64,000 nt of DNA from the NCBI RefSeq assembly GCF_964253915.1, contig NZ_CAXUSG020000003.1, positions 186,001-250,000 on the forward strand. Direction: 5' to 3'. This document shows positions 17,280 through 26,041 of this stretch, one piece after another. Source of the DNA: Metarhizobium sp964253915 (lineage in GTDB: Bacteria > Pseudomonadota > Alphaproteobacteria > Rhizobiales > Rhizobiaceae). The first letter of the stretch is position 1; each line of letters begins with the position of its first letter. The translations under genes were made by a program, and so were the position numbers. Below the pieces are notes generated by a model that did no database searches, had not been told where the DNA came from, and saw only the letters and a list, made by a program, of their open reading frames with translations.

Positions 17280-17837
17280 ATGCCCTTCTCCATCCGAAAC
17301 GCCACGATCGCCGATCTCGCCGCCATCACCACCATCTACGAGGAGGCCGTCGTCAACGGCGTTGCGAGCTATGAACTCGATCCGCCGTCGCTGGCGGAGA
17401 TGACGAAACGCTTCGAAGCGATCACCGGCAACGGCTATCCTTATACGGTGGCGCAGGAGGATGACGGCACGATCCTCGGCTACGCCTATGCCTCGGCGTT
17501 TCGCACGCGGCCGGCCTATCGCTGGCTGGTAGAGGATTGCATCTATCTGGCTCCGGAAGCGCGTGGCAAAGGTGTCGGCAAGGCATTGCTCGAAGACCTT
17601 GTCCGCCGGTGTCAGACCCTCGGCTTCCGCCGCATGGTCGCCGTCATCGGCGGCGCCAGCCCGGCATCGATCGCCGTACATCGCAGCTGCGGTTTCGAGG
17701 ATGGAGGCGTCCTGAAGGGGACCGGCTTCAAGCATGGCCGCTGGCTCGACACGGTCCTGATGCAGCGGAGCCTCGGCGAAGGAACCGAAAGCACGCCCGA
17801 ACTGGACCTCTATCCGGGCACGCTTTATCCGTCGTGA
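17280..17837 (+). CDS. GNAT-family N-acetyltransferase (phosphinothricin acetyltransferase-like)
   Basis: This 185-residue protein resembles the Pat/Bar/MnaT subgroup of GNAT acetyltransferases, which acetylate amino groups of amino-acid analogues such as phosphinothricin or methionine sulfone. Typical features are the N-terminal IRNATIADLAAITTIYEEAV, the SYELDPPS segment, YAYASAFRTRPAYRWLVEDCIYL, and the acetyl-CoA loop EARGKGVGKALL near residues 98-109, ending with HRSCGFEDGGVLKGTGFKHGRWLD. The substrate is inferred from the subgroup only. The ATG at 17280 matches the family start; the open frame extends upstream through the terminator. It converges on the DUF2794 gene. Confidence 0.87.
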   Translation: MPFSIRNATIADLAAITTIYEEAVVNGVASYELDPPSLAEMTKRFEAITGNGYPYTVAQEDDGTILGYAYASAFRTRPAYRWLVEDCIYLAPEARGKGVGKALLEDLVRRCQTLGFRRMVAVIGGASPASIAVHRSCGFEDGGVLKGTGFKHGRWLDTVLMQRSLGEGTESTPELDLYPGTLYPS

Positions 17838-17853
17838 CCGGCGAATCGGCCGC

Positions 17854-18255
17854 TCACTTGTCGACGAGTTTCAGCGCCTTGTCGAAAACCTTGAGAACCT
17901 GGGAGAGTTCATGTCCGCGCTTCAGCACCATACCGTTGGTGTTGACGACGGAAAAGGCGCCCTGCTTGGCCGCCAGCTTCGGGTTCTTTTCGATGCGGTA
18001 GAGCGGCATTTCCCCGGACCGCTTGAACACGGAAAAGACCGCTTTTTCCTTCAAGTGATCAATGGCATAGTCGCGCCACTCCCCTTCGCCGACCATACGG
18101 CCGTAGATCCAGAGGATCGCATCCAGCTCGCGCCGATGAAACGTCACCGGCAAGGGATCGAGATTTTGCCGATATTCGCGAAGATCGATAACAACGGAAC
18201 CTGAACTGTCGATAGATCTGTTTTCGCCGTAGGACAAATCCGGCTGATCAGTCAT
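17854..18255 (-). CDS. DUF2794-family protein
   Basis: This 133-residue protein matches DUF2794, a small family restricted to alphaproteobacteria and of unknown function. The visible core is VTFHRRELDAILWIYGRMVGEGEWRDYAIDHLKEKAVFSVFKRSGEMPLYRIEKNPKL. It has no signal peptide or membrane segment, so it is probably cytoplasmic. The ATG at 18255 has GAGGAGT six bases upstream and is preferred over a GTG six bases earlier. Upstream, bases 18256-18518 contain no frame I can support. Confidence 0.85.
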   Translation of the reverse strand: MTDQPDLSYGENRSIDSSGSVVIDLREYRQNLDPLPVTFHRRELDAILWIYGRMVGEGEWRDYAIDHLKEKAVFSVFKRSGEMPLYRIEKNPKLAAKQGAFSVVNTNGMVLKRGHELSQVLKVFDKALKLVDK

Positions 18256-18518
18256 GGACACTCCTCGATCCCTGTGAATGTAACAGCGCCATGACAGTGT
18301 GCCTCAGCTTTATCAAAATGCAAGCCTGAGGAGGGCGCAACCCTTCGCGCAGGCTAGGGCGATATGCCGCATTCCGGACAAACCCATGCCCAATTTCACT
18401 GGAATGATGTTTTCCGTGGCGGCGAGATCCGTCAGCTTTCAGACCCGGCCCGGCACCGTCAACCCCTGCCCCATCCCCGACGATGCCGGGCCGGATGCGA
18501 TTTGCGGAGACCGTCCGA

Positions 18519-19262
18519 TCAGCGTGATGCTGCAGACAGCATGGTCGCACCATAAATGGCTGCGGGATCACCCTTTGCGCTGGCCGATTGCAACAGGATG
18601 GCGCAGCCGTCGCGCCGCTCGGTGCCGATGACATTGGCGGGAAGAACGATCCGCAGAGGCATGCCTTCCCACATTCCGACTGTCTGCACGTCGGTCACCG
18701 TATGCCAGTAAGTGATTTCCCGACCGGTGTTTTCGCCCTTCTCGACCTTGATGACCTGTTCCTTGTCGAAATAGGCGATGACCACATTGGCCTTACCCGT
18801 GCCGGGGCCGATATTGATCTCCAGTTCGTCACCGCGCACGGCCGCCTCGACACCGACGGTGAGGCCTTCACCTTTGGATTTCAGGCCATCGAGCTTGGCA
18901 TTGATTGCCTGTAGATCCGTGCCCTTCATATGGGCACGGCCATTGACGATCGCCTGCGGCGTGTAGACGTTGGCCCGACCAAGTGTCCGGGCATAGGCAT
19001 ATTGCCGGTCGGTATTTTCCTTGGAACTCATCGTGTCTTTCCAGCCAAGATAGTTCCAGTAATCGACGTGATAGGCGATCGCCACGACATCGCCTTGCCG
19101 GATCAACTTCTCCAGCGCCGCGTCGGCCGGCGGACAGGACGAGCAGCCCTGCGAGGTGAACAGTTCGACAACGCCCTTCGGTTTGACCGCTTCCTCGGCG
19201 CAGATCGGCGCCGTCACAGTGACGCCGAGCACCAGACAGGAAACGAAACGCACAACGGGCAT
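18519..19262 (-). CDS. DUF1223-family exported thioredoxin-fold protein
   Basis: This 247-residue protein has a signal peptide (VVRFVSCLVLGVTVTAPICA). The mature part begins with VVELFTSQGCSSCPPADAALEKL, a thioredoxin-like strand followed by a C-x2-C-P-P motif diagnostic of DUF1223 (COG5429). Further conserved segments are VDYWNYLGWKD and the YTPQAIVNGRAHMKG stretch. The family is common in Rhizobiales and Caulobacterales; a periplasmic redox role is suggested by the CxxC but not demonstrated. It lies between acnA and DUF2794 on the same strand with large gaps, so it is probably transcribed alone. Confidence 0.85.
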   Translation of the reverse strand: MPVVRFVSCLVLGVTVTAPICAEEAVKPKGVVELFTSQGCSSCPPADAALEKLIRQGDVVAIAYHVDYWNYLGWKDTMSSKENTDRQYAYARTLGRANVYTPQAIVNGRAHMKGTDLQAINAKLDGLKSKGEGLTVGVEAAVRGDELEINIGPGTGKANVVIAYFDKEQVIKVEKGENTGREITYWHTVTDVQTVGMWEGMPLRIVLPANVIGTERRDGCAILLQSASAKGDPAAIYGATMLSAASR

Positions 19263-19460
19263 CAGTTCACACCTCTTCCTTTAACATCGCCGCCCGGCTG
19301 GAGCGGCAATGCTTCAAACGTCGGTCATAACGCAAAATCGTTTCCGATCCGCAAAGCCACCCTGCTTTGGCGATCGGACGGGCCGCAGCCCAATCTCGGC
19401 GGTAGAACTACAACGTTGCTCCATCACCGGGAAGTCACGATGGGGTGATACTGCACATAT

Positions 19461-19495
19461 GAAACAATTCTGCCGGGAAGTTTCCTCCCCGGCAG
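19461..19495 (-). terminator. Probable terminator after acnA
   Basis: Read on the minus strand, CTGCCGGGGAGG pairs with CTTCCCGGCAG around a short A-rich loop and is followed by AATTGTTTC. The T-tract is weak. It lies 30 bases beyond the acnA stop. Confidence 0.55.
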
Positions 19496-19524
19496 CAAAA
19501 GGCGAAATTTTCTTCTCGAAAGGC

Positions 19525-22218
19525 TTATGCCGCGAGGTCGCGCAGAACGGTCTGCAGGATGCCGCCATTGTTCATGTAGGTCACTTCATCGAGGGTATCG
19601 ATGCGGCAAAGGATCGGAACGTCCTTCACGGTGCCATCGGCATAAGTGATCTTGGCAACCTTCTTCTCGCGCGGCTTGATGTCGCCTTCGAGGCCGTCGA
19701 TCTCGACGATCTCGTCACCCTTGAGGTCGAGGCTGGCCCAGGTCGTGCCTTCCTCGAAGACGAAGGGAACGACACCCATGCCGACCAGGTTCGAGCGGTG
19801 GATACGCTCGAAGGACTGGGCGATGACGGCGCGGACGCCGAGCAGGTTGGTGCCCTTGGCAGCCCAGTCACGCGACGAACCGTTGCCGTATTCGACGCCG
19901 GCGAAGATGACGAGCGGAACGCCCTCGGCCTTGTACTTCATGGCCGCGTCGTAGATCGACATCTCTTCCTTCGACGGATAGTGGATGGTGAAGCCACCTT
20001 CCTTGCCGTTCGGGCCGAGCATGTGGTTGCGGATGCGGATGTTGGCGAACGTGCCGCGCATCATCACTTCATGGTTGCCGCGGCGCGTGCCGTACTGGTT
20101 GAAGTCGGCAACCGCGACACCGTTGCCGGTGAGGTAGGCACCCGCAGGCGAAGCTGCCTTGATCGAACCGGCCGGCGAGATGTGGTCGGTGGTGATCTTG
20201 TCGCCGAAAAGACCGAGGACGCGGGCGCCCTTGATGTTCTTCAGGCCGGAACCGGTCTTGCCCATGCCGACGAAGTAAGGCGGGTTCTGCACGTAGGTCG
20301 ACTTGTCGTCCCAGGCATAGGTCTGACCGGCGGGAACCTGAACGGCCTGCCAGTTTTCGTCGCCCTTGAACACGTCGGCATACTTGGTTTCGTAGAGTTC
20401 GCGCGTGACGTATTTCAGGATGAATTCCTGGATCTCGTGCGAGGTCGGCCAGATGTCCTTGAGGTAGACCGGGTTGCCGTCCTGATCGTTGCCGATCGGC
20501 TCCTTGGTCAGGTCCTTCTGCACCGTGCCGGCCAGCGCGTAGGCGACAACCAGCGGCGGCGAAGCAAGGTAGTTCGCCTGGACATCAGGCGAGATACGGC
20601 CTTCGAAGTTGCGGTTGCCCGACAGCACGCCGGCGGTGATCAGGCCCTTGTCGTTGATCGTCTTGGAGATCGGCGCCGGCAGCGGACCGGAGTTGCCGAT
20701 GCAGGTGGTGCAACCGAAACCGACGAGGTTGAAGCCGAGCTTGTCGAGGTCGGCCTGCAGGCCGGACTTGGCGAGGTACTCACCGACAACCTGAGATCCC
20801 GGCGCCAGAGACGTCTTTACCCACGGCGCCGACTTCAGGCCCTTGGCGACCGCATTGCGGGCGAGCAGGCCGGCAGCGATCAGCACCGACGGGTTGGAGG
20901 TGTTGGTGCAGGAGGTGATGGCGGCAATCGCCACGTCGCCATGGCCGAGATCGAAGCTTTCGCCTTCGACGGCATAACGGTTGGTGAGCTGGCCGGGCTT
21001 CTTGTAGTCGTTTTCGAGCGCAGTCGCGAAGTTCGGCGCAATGGTTTCGAGCGGCAGTCGGCCTTCCGGACGCTTCGGGCCGGCCATCGACGGCACGACG
21101 TCGCCGAGGTCGAGTTCCAGCGTGTCGGTGAAGACGAGGTCGGAACCGTCGCCGTCGCGCCACATGCCCTGGGCCTTCGAATAGGCTTCGACCAGCGCGA
21201 TCCGGTCGGTCTTGCGGCCGGACATGGTGAGGTAGTTGATGGTTTCGCCGTCGACCGGGAAGAAGCCGCAGGTGGCGCCGTATTCCGGACCCATGTTGCC
21301 GATGGTGGCGCGGTCGGCAAGCGACATCGAATCGAGGCCGGGGCCGAAGAATTCGACGAACTTCGAAACGACGCCCTTCTTGCGCAACATCTGCACGACG
21401 GTCAGAACCAGGTCGGTCGCCGTGACGCCTTCCTTGACCTTGCCGGTGAGCTTGAAGCCGATGACCTCGGGCAGAAGCATCGAGACCGGCTGGCCAAGCA
21501 TGGCCGCTTCGGCTTCGATACCACCGACGCCCCAGCCCAGAACGCCGAGGCCGTTGATCATCGTGGTGTGCGAATCGGTGCCGACACAGGTGTCGGGATA
21601 AGCGATGGTTTCGCCGTCTTCTTCCTTGGTCCAGACGGTCTGGCCGAGATATTCGAGGTTCACCTGGTGACAGATGCCGGTGCCGGGCGGCACGACGCGG
21701 AAGTTTTTGAACGCCTGCTGGCCCCACTTCAGGAAGCGGTAACGCTCGCCGTTGCGCTCATATTCGAGCTCGACGTTGCGGGCAAAGGCGTTCGGCGTGC
21801 CGAACTCGTCGACGATGACCGAGTGGTCGATGACGAGATCGACGGGCACCAGCGGATTGATCTTTTCCGGATCGCCGCCGAGCGCCTTGATGCCGTCACG
21901 CATGGCCGCGAGGTCGACGACGGCGGGAACGCCGGTGAAGTCCTGCATCAGCACGCGGGCCGGACGGTAGGCGATTTCGTTTTCAGCCGTACCCTTGTCG
22001 ACCAGCCAACCGGCAATGTTTTCGATATCGGCCTTGGTGACCGAGCGGCCGTCTTCGTTGCGGAGCAAATTCTCCAGCAGCACCTTCATCGAGTAAGGAA
22101 GCTTGGAAACGCCGGCAAGGCCGTTGGCTTCCGCTTTCGGGAGGCTGAAATAGACATAGTCCTTGCCGCCCACCGTGAGCGTGGACCGACAATTGAAACT
22201 GTCGAGAGATTGAGACAC
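19525..22218 (-). CDS. acnA: Aconitate hydratase A
   Basis: TCA-cycle enzyme that interconverts citrate and isocitrate through cis-aconitate using a [4Fe-4S] cluster. The 897-residue length fits AcnA/IRP-type aconitases. The cluster ligands appear in ITSCTNTSNP and GFGCTTCIGNSGPL (Cys-x2-Cys), and the C-terminal domain has VIFAGVEYGNGSSRDWAAKG with the catalytic-domain Ser and Arg. The start at 22218 (MSQSLDSFNCRST) is the family start. It is a single gene, divergent from the ccm operon across 272 bases, which must hold both promoters. IRP-type aconitases can bind RNA in some bacteria; this is not testable here. Confidence 0.98.
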   Translation of the reverse strand: MSQSLDSFNCRSTLTVGGKDYVYFSLPKAEANGLAGVSKLPYSMKVLLENLLRNEDGRSVTKADIENIAGWLVDKGTAENEIAYRPARVLMQDFTGVPAVVDLAAMRDGIKALGGDPEKINPLVPVDLVIDHSVIVDEFGTPNAFARNVELEYERNGERYRFLKWGQQAFKNFRVVPPGTGICHQVNLEYLGQTVWTKEEDGETIAYPDTCVGTDSHTTMINGLGVLGWGVGGIEAEAAMLGQPVSMLLPEVIGFKLTGKVKEGVTATDLVLTVVQMLRKKGVVSKFVEFFGPGLDSMSLADRATIGNMGPEYGATCGFFPVDGETINYLTMSGRKTDRIALVEAYSKAQGMWRDGDGSDLVFTDTLELDLGDVVPSMAGPKRPEGRLPLETIAPNFATALENDYKKPGQLTNRYAVEGESFDLGHGDVAIAAITSCTNTSNPSVLIAAGLLARNAVAKGLKSAPWVKTSLAPGSQVVGEYLAKSGLQADLDKLGFNLVGFGCTTCIGNSGPLPAPISKTINDKGLITAGVLSGNRNFEGRISPDVQANYLASPPLVVAYALAGTVQKDLTKEPIGNDQDGNPVYLKDIWPTSHEIQEFILKYVTRELYETKYADVFKGDENWQAVQVPAGQTYAWDDKSTYVQNPPYFVGMGKTGSGLKNIKGARVLGLFGDKITTDHISPAGSIKAASPAGAYLTGNGVAVADFNQYGTRRGNHEVMMRGTFANIRIRNHMLGPNGKEGGFTIHYPSKEEMSIYDAAMKYKAEGVPLVIFAGVEYGNGSSRDWAAKGTNLLGVRAVIAQSFERIHRSNLVGMGVVPFVFEEGTTWASLDLKGDEIVEIDGLEGDIKPREKKVAKITYADGTVKDVPILCRIDTLDEVTYMNNGGILQTVLRDLAA

Positions 22219-22490
22219 GAGAGACCCCGTTTCTGATTGCCAACACAGTCGTGCGAACGCCCATGCACTTCATGCACATCAGGATGCGGGTACGGCCATT
22301 TCCGCTGTCCGCACGTGGGAATTGCTGCCCGCAATCCCCGAAGTTCGGCGGAAGGATGAAGATCACGCCGACCGCTGGCGTGGTTGCAAGTCTTATAGAT
22401 AATTTCTAAGAAAGGTTCCAGACCACTGAGAGCCGGTTTGGGACATTTTTTGCAACGCAATGACTAAAATCCTAACGAAAGCGACGAGGC

Positions 22491-23138
22491 ATGCTTCTGA
22501 CCGCCGAAAGCCTTGCCGCGCGGCGCGGTGAAGACCTGATATTCGTTAATGTTTCCTTTCGCTTAGGCAGAGGTGAAGCGCTGGTTCTGACCGGCCCGAA
22601 CGGCTCGGGAAAATCGACGCTGCTGCGCGTCATTGCAGGGCTTCTGCCGGCGGAACGCGGCCATGTTTCGATTGCCGGCGAAGGGGTCGAAACCGGCAGC
22701 CGGCCCGGCGAATTCAGCCATTATCTCGGCCATCGCAATGCCATGAAAAAAGAGCTGACCGTGGGCGAAAACCTGCGTTTCTGGCAGGCCTTTCTCGGAG
22801 ATGCACCGGGAGGCAGCAGCACCACGATCGAGGAGGCCGCCGAAACCGTCGGCCTCGGCGGCATCACCCATCTGCCCTTCGGATATCTGTCCGCCGGCCA
22901 GCAACGGCGATTCGCCATCGCCAAGCTGCTCGTCGCCTATCGGCCGATCTGGATCCTTGACGAGCCGACCGCCGCGCTCGATGCCAGCGCCGACCGGATG
23001 TTTGCCGATCTCGTCACCCGCCACCTCGCATCCGGCGGCATCGCGCTCGCCGCCACGCACCAGCCGCTCGGGCTGGAAGGCGCGCAACAATTGCAGATGA
23101 CCGGTTTTGCCGGTGTTGGTGCGGAGGTCTGGGCGTGA
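22491..23138 (+). CDS. ccmA: Haem exporter ATP-binding protein CcmA
   Basis: This 215-residue ATPase forms part of the CcmABCD complex that drives release of holo-CcmE for cytochrome c maturation. It has Walker A GPNGSGKST near residues 36-44, the signature LSAGQQRRFAIAKLLVA near 129-145, Walker B WILDEPTAALD and an H-loop in AATHQP. The length is right for CcmA. It is first in the operon ccmA-ccmB-ccmC-ccmD-ccmG. The promoter should lie in the 272 bases shared with acnA. Confidence 0.95.
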   Translation: MLLTAESLAARRGEDLIFVNVSFRLGRGEALVLTGPNGSGKSTLLRVIAGLLPAERGHVSIAGEGVETGSRPGEFSHYLGHRNAMKKELTVGENLRFWQAFLGDAPGGSSTTIEEAAETVGLGGITHLPFGYLSAGQQRRFAIAKLLVAYRPIWILDEPTAALDASADRMFADLVTRHLASGGIALAATHQPLGLEGAQQLQMTGFAGVGAEVWA

Positions 23139-23211
23139 AGGAGGCAACGGATCTGCAGGCAAGGCGCCATGCCGCCTCTTCCTCCCCGCGGCCCGTTGCA
23201 AGGGTGACACA

Positions 23212-23871
23212 ATGATCGCCCTCTTCCTCCGCGACATAAAACTGTCGATTCGTGCCGGCGGCGGTGCCTTGATCGGCGTGCTGTTCTTCATGACCATCGT
23301 CGCCGTCATTCCCTTCGGCGTCGGGCCGGATCTCAACCTGCTCGCCCGCATCGGCCCGGCGATCGTCTGGATCGGCGCACTGCTTTCGGCCCTTCTCGGC
23401 CTCGACCGGCTGTTCCAGGCAGAGCGCGAGGATGGCTCGCTCGATCTTCTGCTGATGCACGAGACGCCGCTGGTGGCGACCGTCGCCGTCAAATGCCTGG
23501 CCCACTGGGTGGGAACCAGCCTTCCCCTGGTGATCGCCTCCCCCCTGCTCGGCTTGTTCATGAACATGGACGAGGTGGCGATCGGCGCCGTGATGCTGAC
23601 GCTGGTCGTCGGTTCGCCGGCGATCACCTTCATCGGTGCGGTCGGGGCGGCGGTGGCGGTGGCCTTGCCGCGCGGCGGATTGCTGGTGTCGATCCTCGTC
23701 CTGCCGCTGACGGTGCCGGTGCTGATCTTCGGCGTCAGCGCCACCTATGCCGCGGTTCAGGAACCGGCACCCTTCCTGCCGCCCTTCCTTATTCTGGTCG
23801 CCATTACCCTGTTCTTTGCAGCCCTTGGCCCGGCGGCAGCGGCGCTTGCTCTGCGCAACAGTTCCGATTGA
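23212..23871 (+). CDS. ccmB: Haem exporter permease CcmB
   Basis: This 219-residue inner-membrane protein has six hydrophobic segments and the CcmB features LFLRDIKLSIRAGGGALIGVLFF at the N-terminus, then a cytoplasmic loop with LDRLFQAEREDGSLDLLL, and the C-terminal pair of helices. It forms the membrane partner of CcmA. The ATG at 23212 is the family start; the open frame extends upstream to 23107 without homology. A 73-base gap separates it from ccmA. Confidence 0.95.
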   Translation: MIALFLRDIKLSIRAGGGALIGVLFFMTIVAVIPFGVGPDLNLLARIGPAIVWIGALLSALLGLDRLFQAEREDGSLDLLLMHETPLVATVAVKCLAHWVGTSLPLVIASPLLGLFMNMDEVAIGAVMLTLVVGSPAITFIGAVGAAVAVALPRGGLLVSILVLPLTVPVLIFGVSATYAAVQEPAPFLPPFLILVAITLFFAALGPAAAALALRNSSD

Positions 23872-23916
23872 CCAAGATCAATTGCGGCCCTTGCGATATC
23901 AGGATAAACATCCGGC

Positions 23917-24678
23917 ATGAGCGATAACAGCCTAGCCATCACCAAGTTCAGCGATCTCGCCAATCCGACCCGGTTCCTGGCGCTGGTCGCCCGTGTGCTG
24001 CCGTGGATGGCCGGGATCACGGCGTTGCTCTTCGCCATCGGCCTCTATCTCGGCTTTACCGCCGAGGGTGATTACCAGCAGGGCGAAACGGTGCGGATCA
24101 TGTATGTGCACGTGCCGGCGGCCTGGCTGTCGATGATGTGTTACACCGTCATGGCCGCTTCGGCGATCGGCACCCTGGTCTGGCGTCATCCGCTTGCCGA
24201 TGTCTCCGCCAAGACCGCCGCACCGCTCGGTGCCGGTTTCACGCTGATCGCGCTGATCACCGGCTCCTTGTGGGGCAAGCCGATGTGGGGCACATGGTGG
24301 GTGTGGGATGCGCGGCTGACCTCGGTTTTCGTGCTGTTCCTGATGTATCTCGGCCTGATCGCCCTCAACCGCGCCATGGACGACCCGTCGAAGGCGGCGC
24401 GCGTCAGCGCCGTGCTGATCCTCGTCGGTTTCGTCAACATCCCGATCATCAAATTTTCCGTCGAGTGGTGGAATACGTTGCATCAACCCGCCAGCGTCGT
24501 ACGGCTGGACGGCCCGACCATCGATCCGGAATTTTTGCGGCCGCTGCTGGTCATGGCGGTTGCCTTCACCGTGCTGTTCTTCACGCTGCACCTGGCGGCC
24601 ATGCGCAACGAGATCCTGCGCCGCCGGGTGAGCGCGCAGCGGCGGCTTGCCGCGCGCATGGCAGCACGGGAGGCATGA
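23917..24678 (+). CDS. ccmC: Haem-handling protein CcmC
   Basis: This 253-residue inner-membrane protein loads haem onto CcmE. It has six membrane segments and the tryptophan-rich WWD motif WGKPMWGTWWVWDARLTS (about residues 118-135) in a periplasmic loop. Haem-ligating His residues lie in YVHVPAAW and LHQPAS. The length fits CcmC. It lies 45 bases after ccmB and four bases before the ccmD start codon. ccmE, ccmF and ccmH are not in this window, as usual for rhizobia, where they sit in a separate cyc operon. Confidence 0.95.
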   Translation: MSDNSLAITKFSDLANPTRFLALVARVLPWMAGITALLFAIGLYLGFTAEGDYQQGETVRIMYVHVPAAWLSMMCYTVMAASAIGTLVWRHPLADVSAKTAAPLGAGFTLIALITGSLWGKPMWGTWWVWDARLTSVFVLFLMYLGLIALNRAMDDPSKAARVSAVLILVGFVNIPIIKFSVEWWNTLHQPASVVRLDGPTIDPEFLRPLLVMAVAFTVLFFTLHLAAMRNEILRRRVSAQRRLAARMAAREA

Positions 24679-24682
24679 CCGG

Positions 24683-24856
24683 ATGAGCCACGCCTTTTAT
24701 GTCTATGCTTCCTATTTCGTCACGGTGATCATTGTCGGCTGCCTTGTCGGCTGGACGTGGCTCGATGGCCGCGCCCGGCAGCAGGAACTGCGGACACTGG
24801 AAGCCTCGGGTATTCGCCGGCGCTCGGCCAAACCAGCCGAAGAGGCAAAATCATGA
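24683..24856 (+). CDS. ccmD: Haem exporter protein CcmD
   Basis: This 57-residue small membrane protein needed for release of holo-CcmE from the CcmABC complex has a single transmembrane segment (YVYASYFVTVIIVGCLVGWTWL) with the conserved aromatic residues before it, and a short charged C-terminal tail (DGRARQQELRTLEASG). Size, topology and position between ccmC and ccmG all fit. Its stop overlaps the ccmG start by four bases. I placed the start at the ATG at 24683. Confidence 0.93.
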   Translation: MSHAFYVYASYFVTVIIVGCLVGWTWLDGRARQQELRTLEASGIRRRSAKPAEEAKS

Positions 24857-25446
24857 TAAGCAGCGAAACCGGCGAAAAAGCCACGTCGTCGCGGCGCGGC
24901 TTGCGCATCTTCCTCGCCCTCTTGCCGCTGATCGTCTTCATCGGCCTTGCTGGCGTATTCCTGATGCAGCTCGGCTCGGGCAAGGATATTTCCGAAATTC
25001 CCTCGGCGCTGATCGGCACCAAGGCGCCGGTGCTGAACCTGACGGCGCTGGAAGGCGCCAATGTGCCGGCGCTGACCGATGCCGCCGTCAAGGGCAAGCT
25101 GTCGCTGGTCAACGTCTTCGCCTCGTGGTGCGTGCCCTGCCGGCAGGAGCACCCGATCCTCAAGGAACTGGCGAAGGACGGCCGCATCACCGTCGTCGGC
25201 ATCAATTACAAGGACCGCCAGGAAAACGCCCTGCGTTTCCTCGGCGAACTCGGCAACCCCTATGCCGCCATCGGCGTCGATCCCAACGGCAAGGCAGCGA
25301 TCGACTGGGGCGTCTACGGCATTCCGGAAACCTATCTGGTCGCCGCCGACGGCACCATCCTCTACAAGCGCGTCGGCCCCTTCGACGAGAAGAGTGTGCA
25401 GGAAGGCCTGTATCCGGCGATCGAAAAGGCGCTGGCAGCGAAGTAG
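24853..25446 (+). CDS. ccmG: Thiol:disulfide interchange protein CcmG/DsbE
   Basis: This 197-residue membrane-anchored thioredoxin keeps apocytochrome c cysteines reduced. An N-terminal transmembrane anchor (FLALLPLIVFIGLAGVFLMQL) is followed by a periplasmic thioredoxin domain with WCVPCRQEHP as active site and the CcmG-type GVYGIPETYLV cis-Pro loop. The start ATG overlaps the ccmD stop. It is last in the ccm operon; a convergent gene ends two bases beyond its stop, and no clear terminator is visible. Confidence 0.95.
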   Translation: MISSETGEKATSSRRGLRIFLALLPLIVFIGLAGVFLMQLGSGKDISEIPSALIGTKAPVLNLTALEGANVPALTDAAVKGKLSLVNVFASWCVPCRQEHPILKELAKDGRITVVGINYKDRQENALRFLGELGNPYAAIGVDPNGKAAIDWGVYGIPETYLVAADGTILYKRVGPFDEKSVQEGLYPAIEKALAAK

Positions 25447-25447
25447 G

Positions 25448-26041
25448 TTACAACCCGCCCTGCCAGGTCTTGATCGCCTCCAGCGGCCAGACCAGCATGA
25501 TGACATTGAGCGTCAGGTTGTCGCGGATGATCCAGCCGGTAAAAATCTCGAAAAAGATGGCGATGGCGACCGTCACCCACACCGGCGCGCGGGCGGCAAA
25601 AAAGAAGCCGAGCGCCATGAATACCGTATCCATCACCGAATTCAGGATGCTGTCGCCGTAATAATCGAGCGAGATCGTCGCCGTGCGGTAACGATCGATG
25701 ATGATGGGCGAATTTTCGAGGATTTCCCAGGCGGATTCGATCACCAGCGCCAGCAGCAGCTTTGCCGCCAGCGGCTTGCGACGCAGCACCAGGAAACCCA
25801 ATCCATAAAACAGGAAGCCATGGATGATGTGGGACGGCGTGTACCAGTCCGACAGATGTTGCGAATTGCCGCTGGAATTGACCGAACCTTCCCACAGCTT
25901 GACGTAACCGCATTCGCAGATCGGCAGGCGGCCCATCCAGTATTCAGAAACGATCTGCACCAGCAGCACGCAGAAACCGGCAAGCAGCCAGTATCGCGTC
26001 GATTGCCCCCTGGTGGCCTCGGTCTGCCCCGCGACCGTCAA
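25448..26041 (-). CDS. DUF2585 / UPF0314 membrane protein
   Basis: This 197-residue inner-membrane protein has four to five hydrophobic segments. It matches the UPF0314 (DUF2585) family of alphaproteobacteria: RLPICECGYVKLWEGSVNSSGNSQHLSDWYTPSHIIHGFLFYGL is the diagnostic core, followed by ESAWEILENSPIIIDRYR and DYYGDSILNSVMD. The conserved Cys, His, Glu and Asp residues lie at membrane faces, but the function is unknown. Its start overlaps the stop of the septation-protein gene by four bases, so the two are co-translated. It ends one base from the convergent ccmG. Confidence 0.85.
   Translation of the reverse strand: MTVAGQTEATRGQSTRYWLLAGFCVLLVQIVSEYWMGRLPICECGYVKLWEGSVNSSGNSQHLSDWYTPSHIIHGFLFYGLGFLVLRRKPLAAKLLLALVIESAWEILENSPIIIDRYRTATISLDYYGDSILNSVMDTVFMALGFFFAARAPVWVTVAIAIFFEIFTGWIIRDNLTLNVIMLVWPLEAIKTWQGGL

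Noticed and set aside
18256..18518. Coding-like stretch with several short frames between the DUF2794 and DUF1223 genes
   Set aside because: Frames overlap one another on both strands, none has a good ribosome site or a recognisable family, and part overlaps the end of the DUF1223 gene.
19309..22236. A 975-codon open frame on the plus strand opposite acnA
   Set aside because: It is antisense to a clearly coding aconitase; composition is that of a third-position GC shadow (runs of Arg, Gly, Asp, Val) with no family features.
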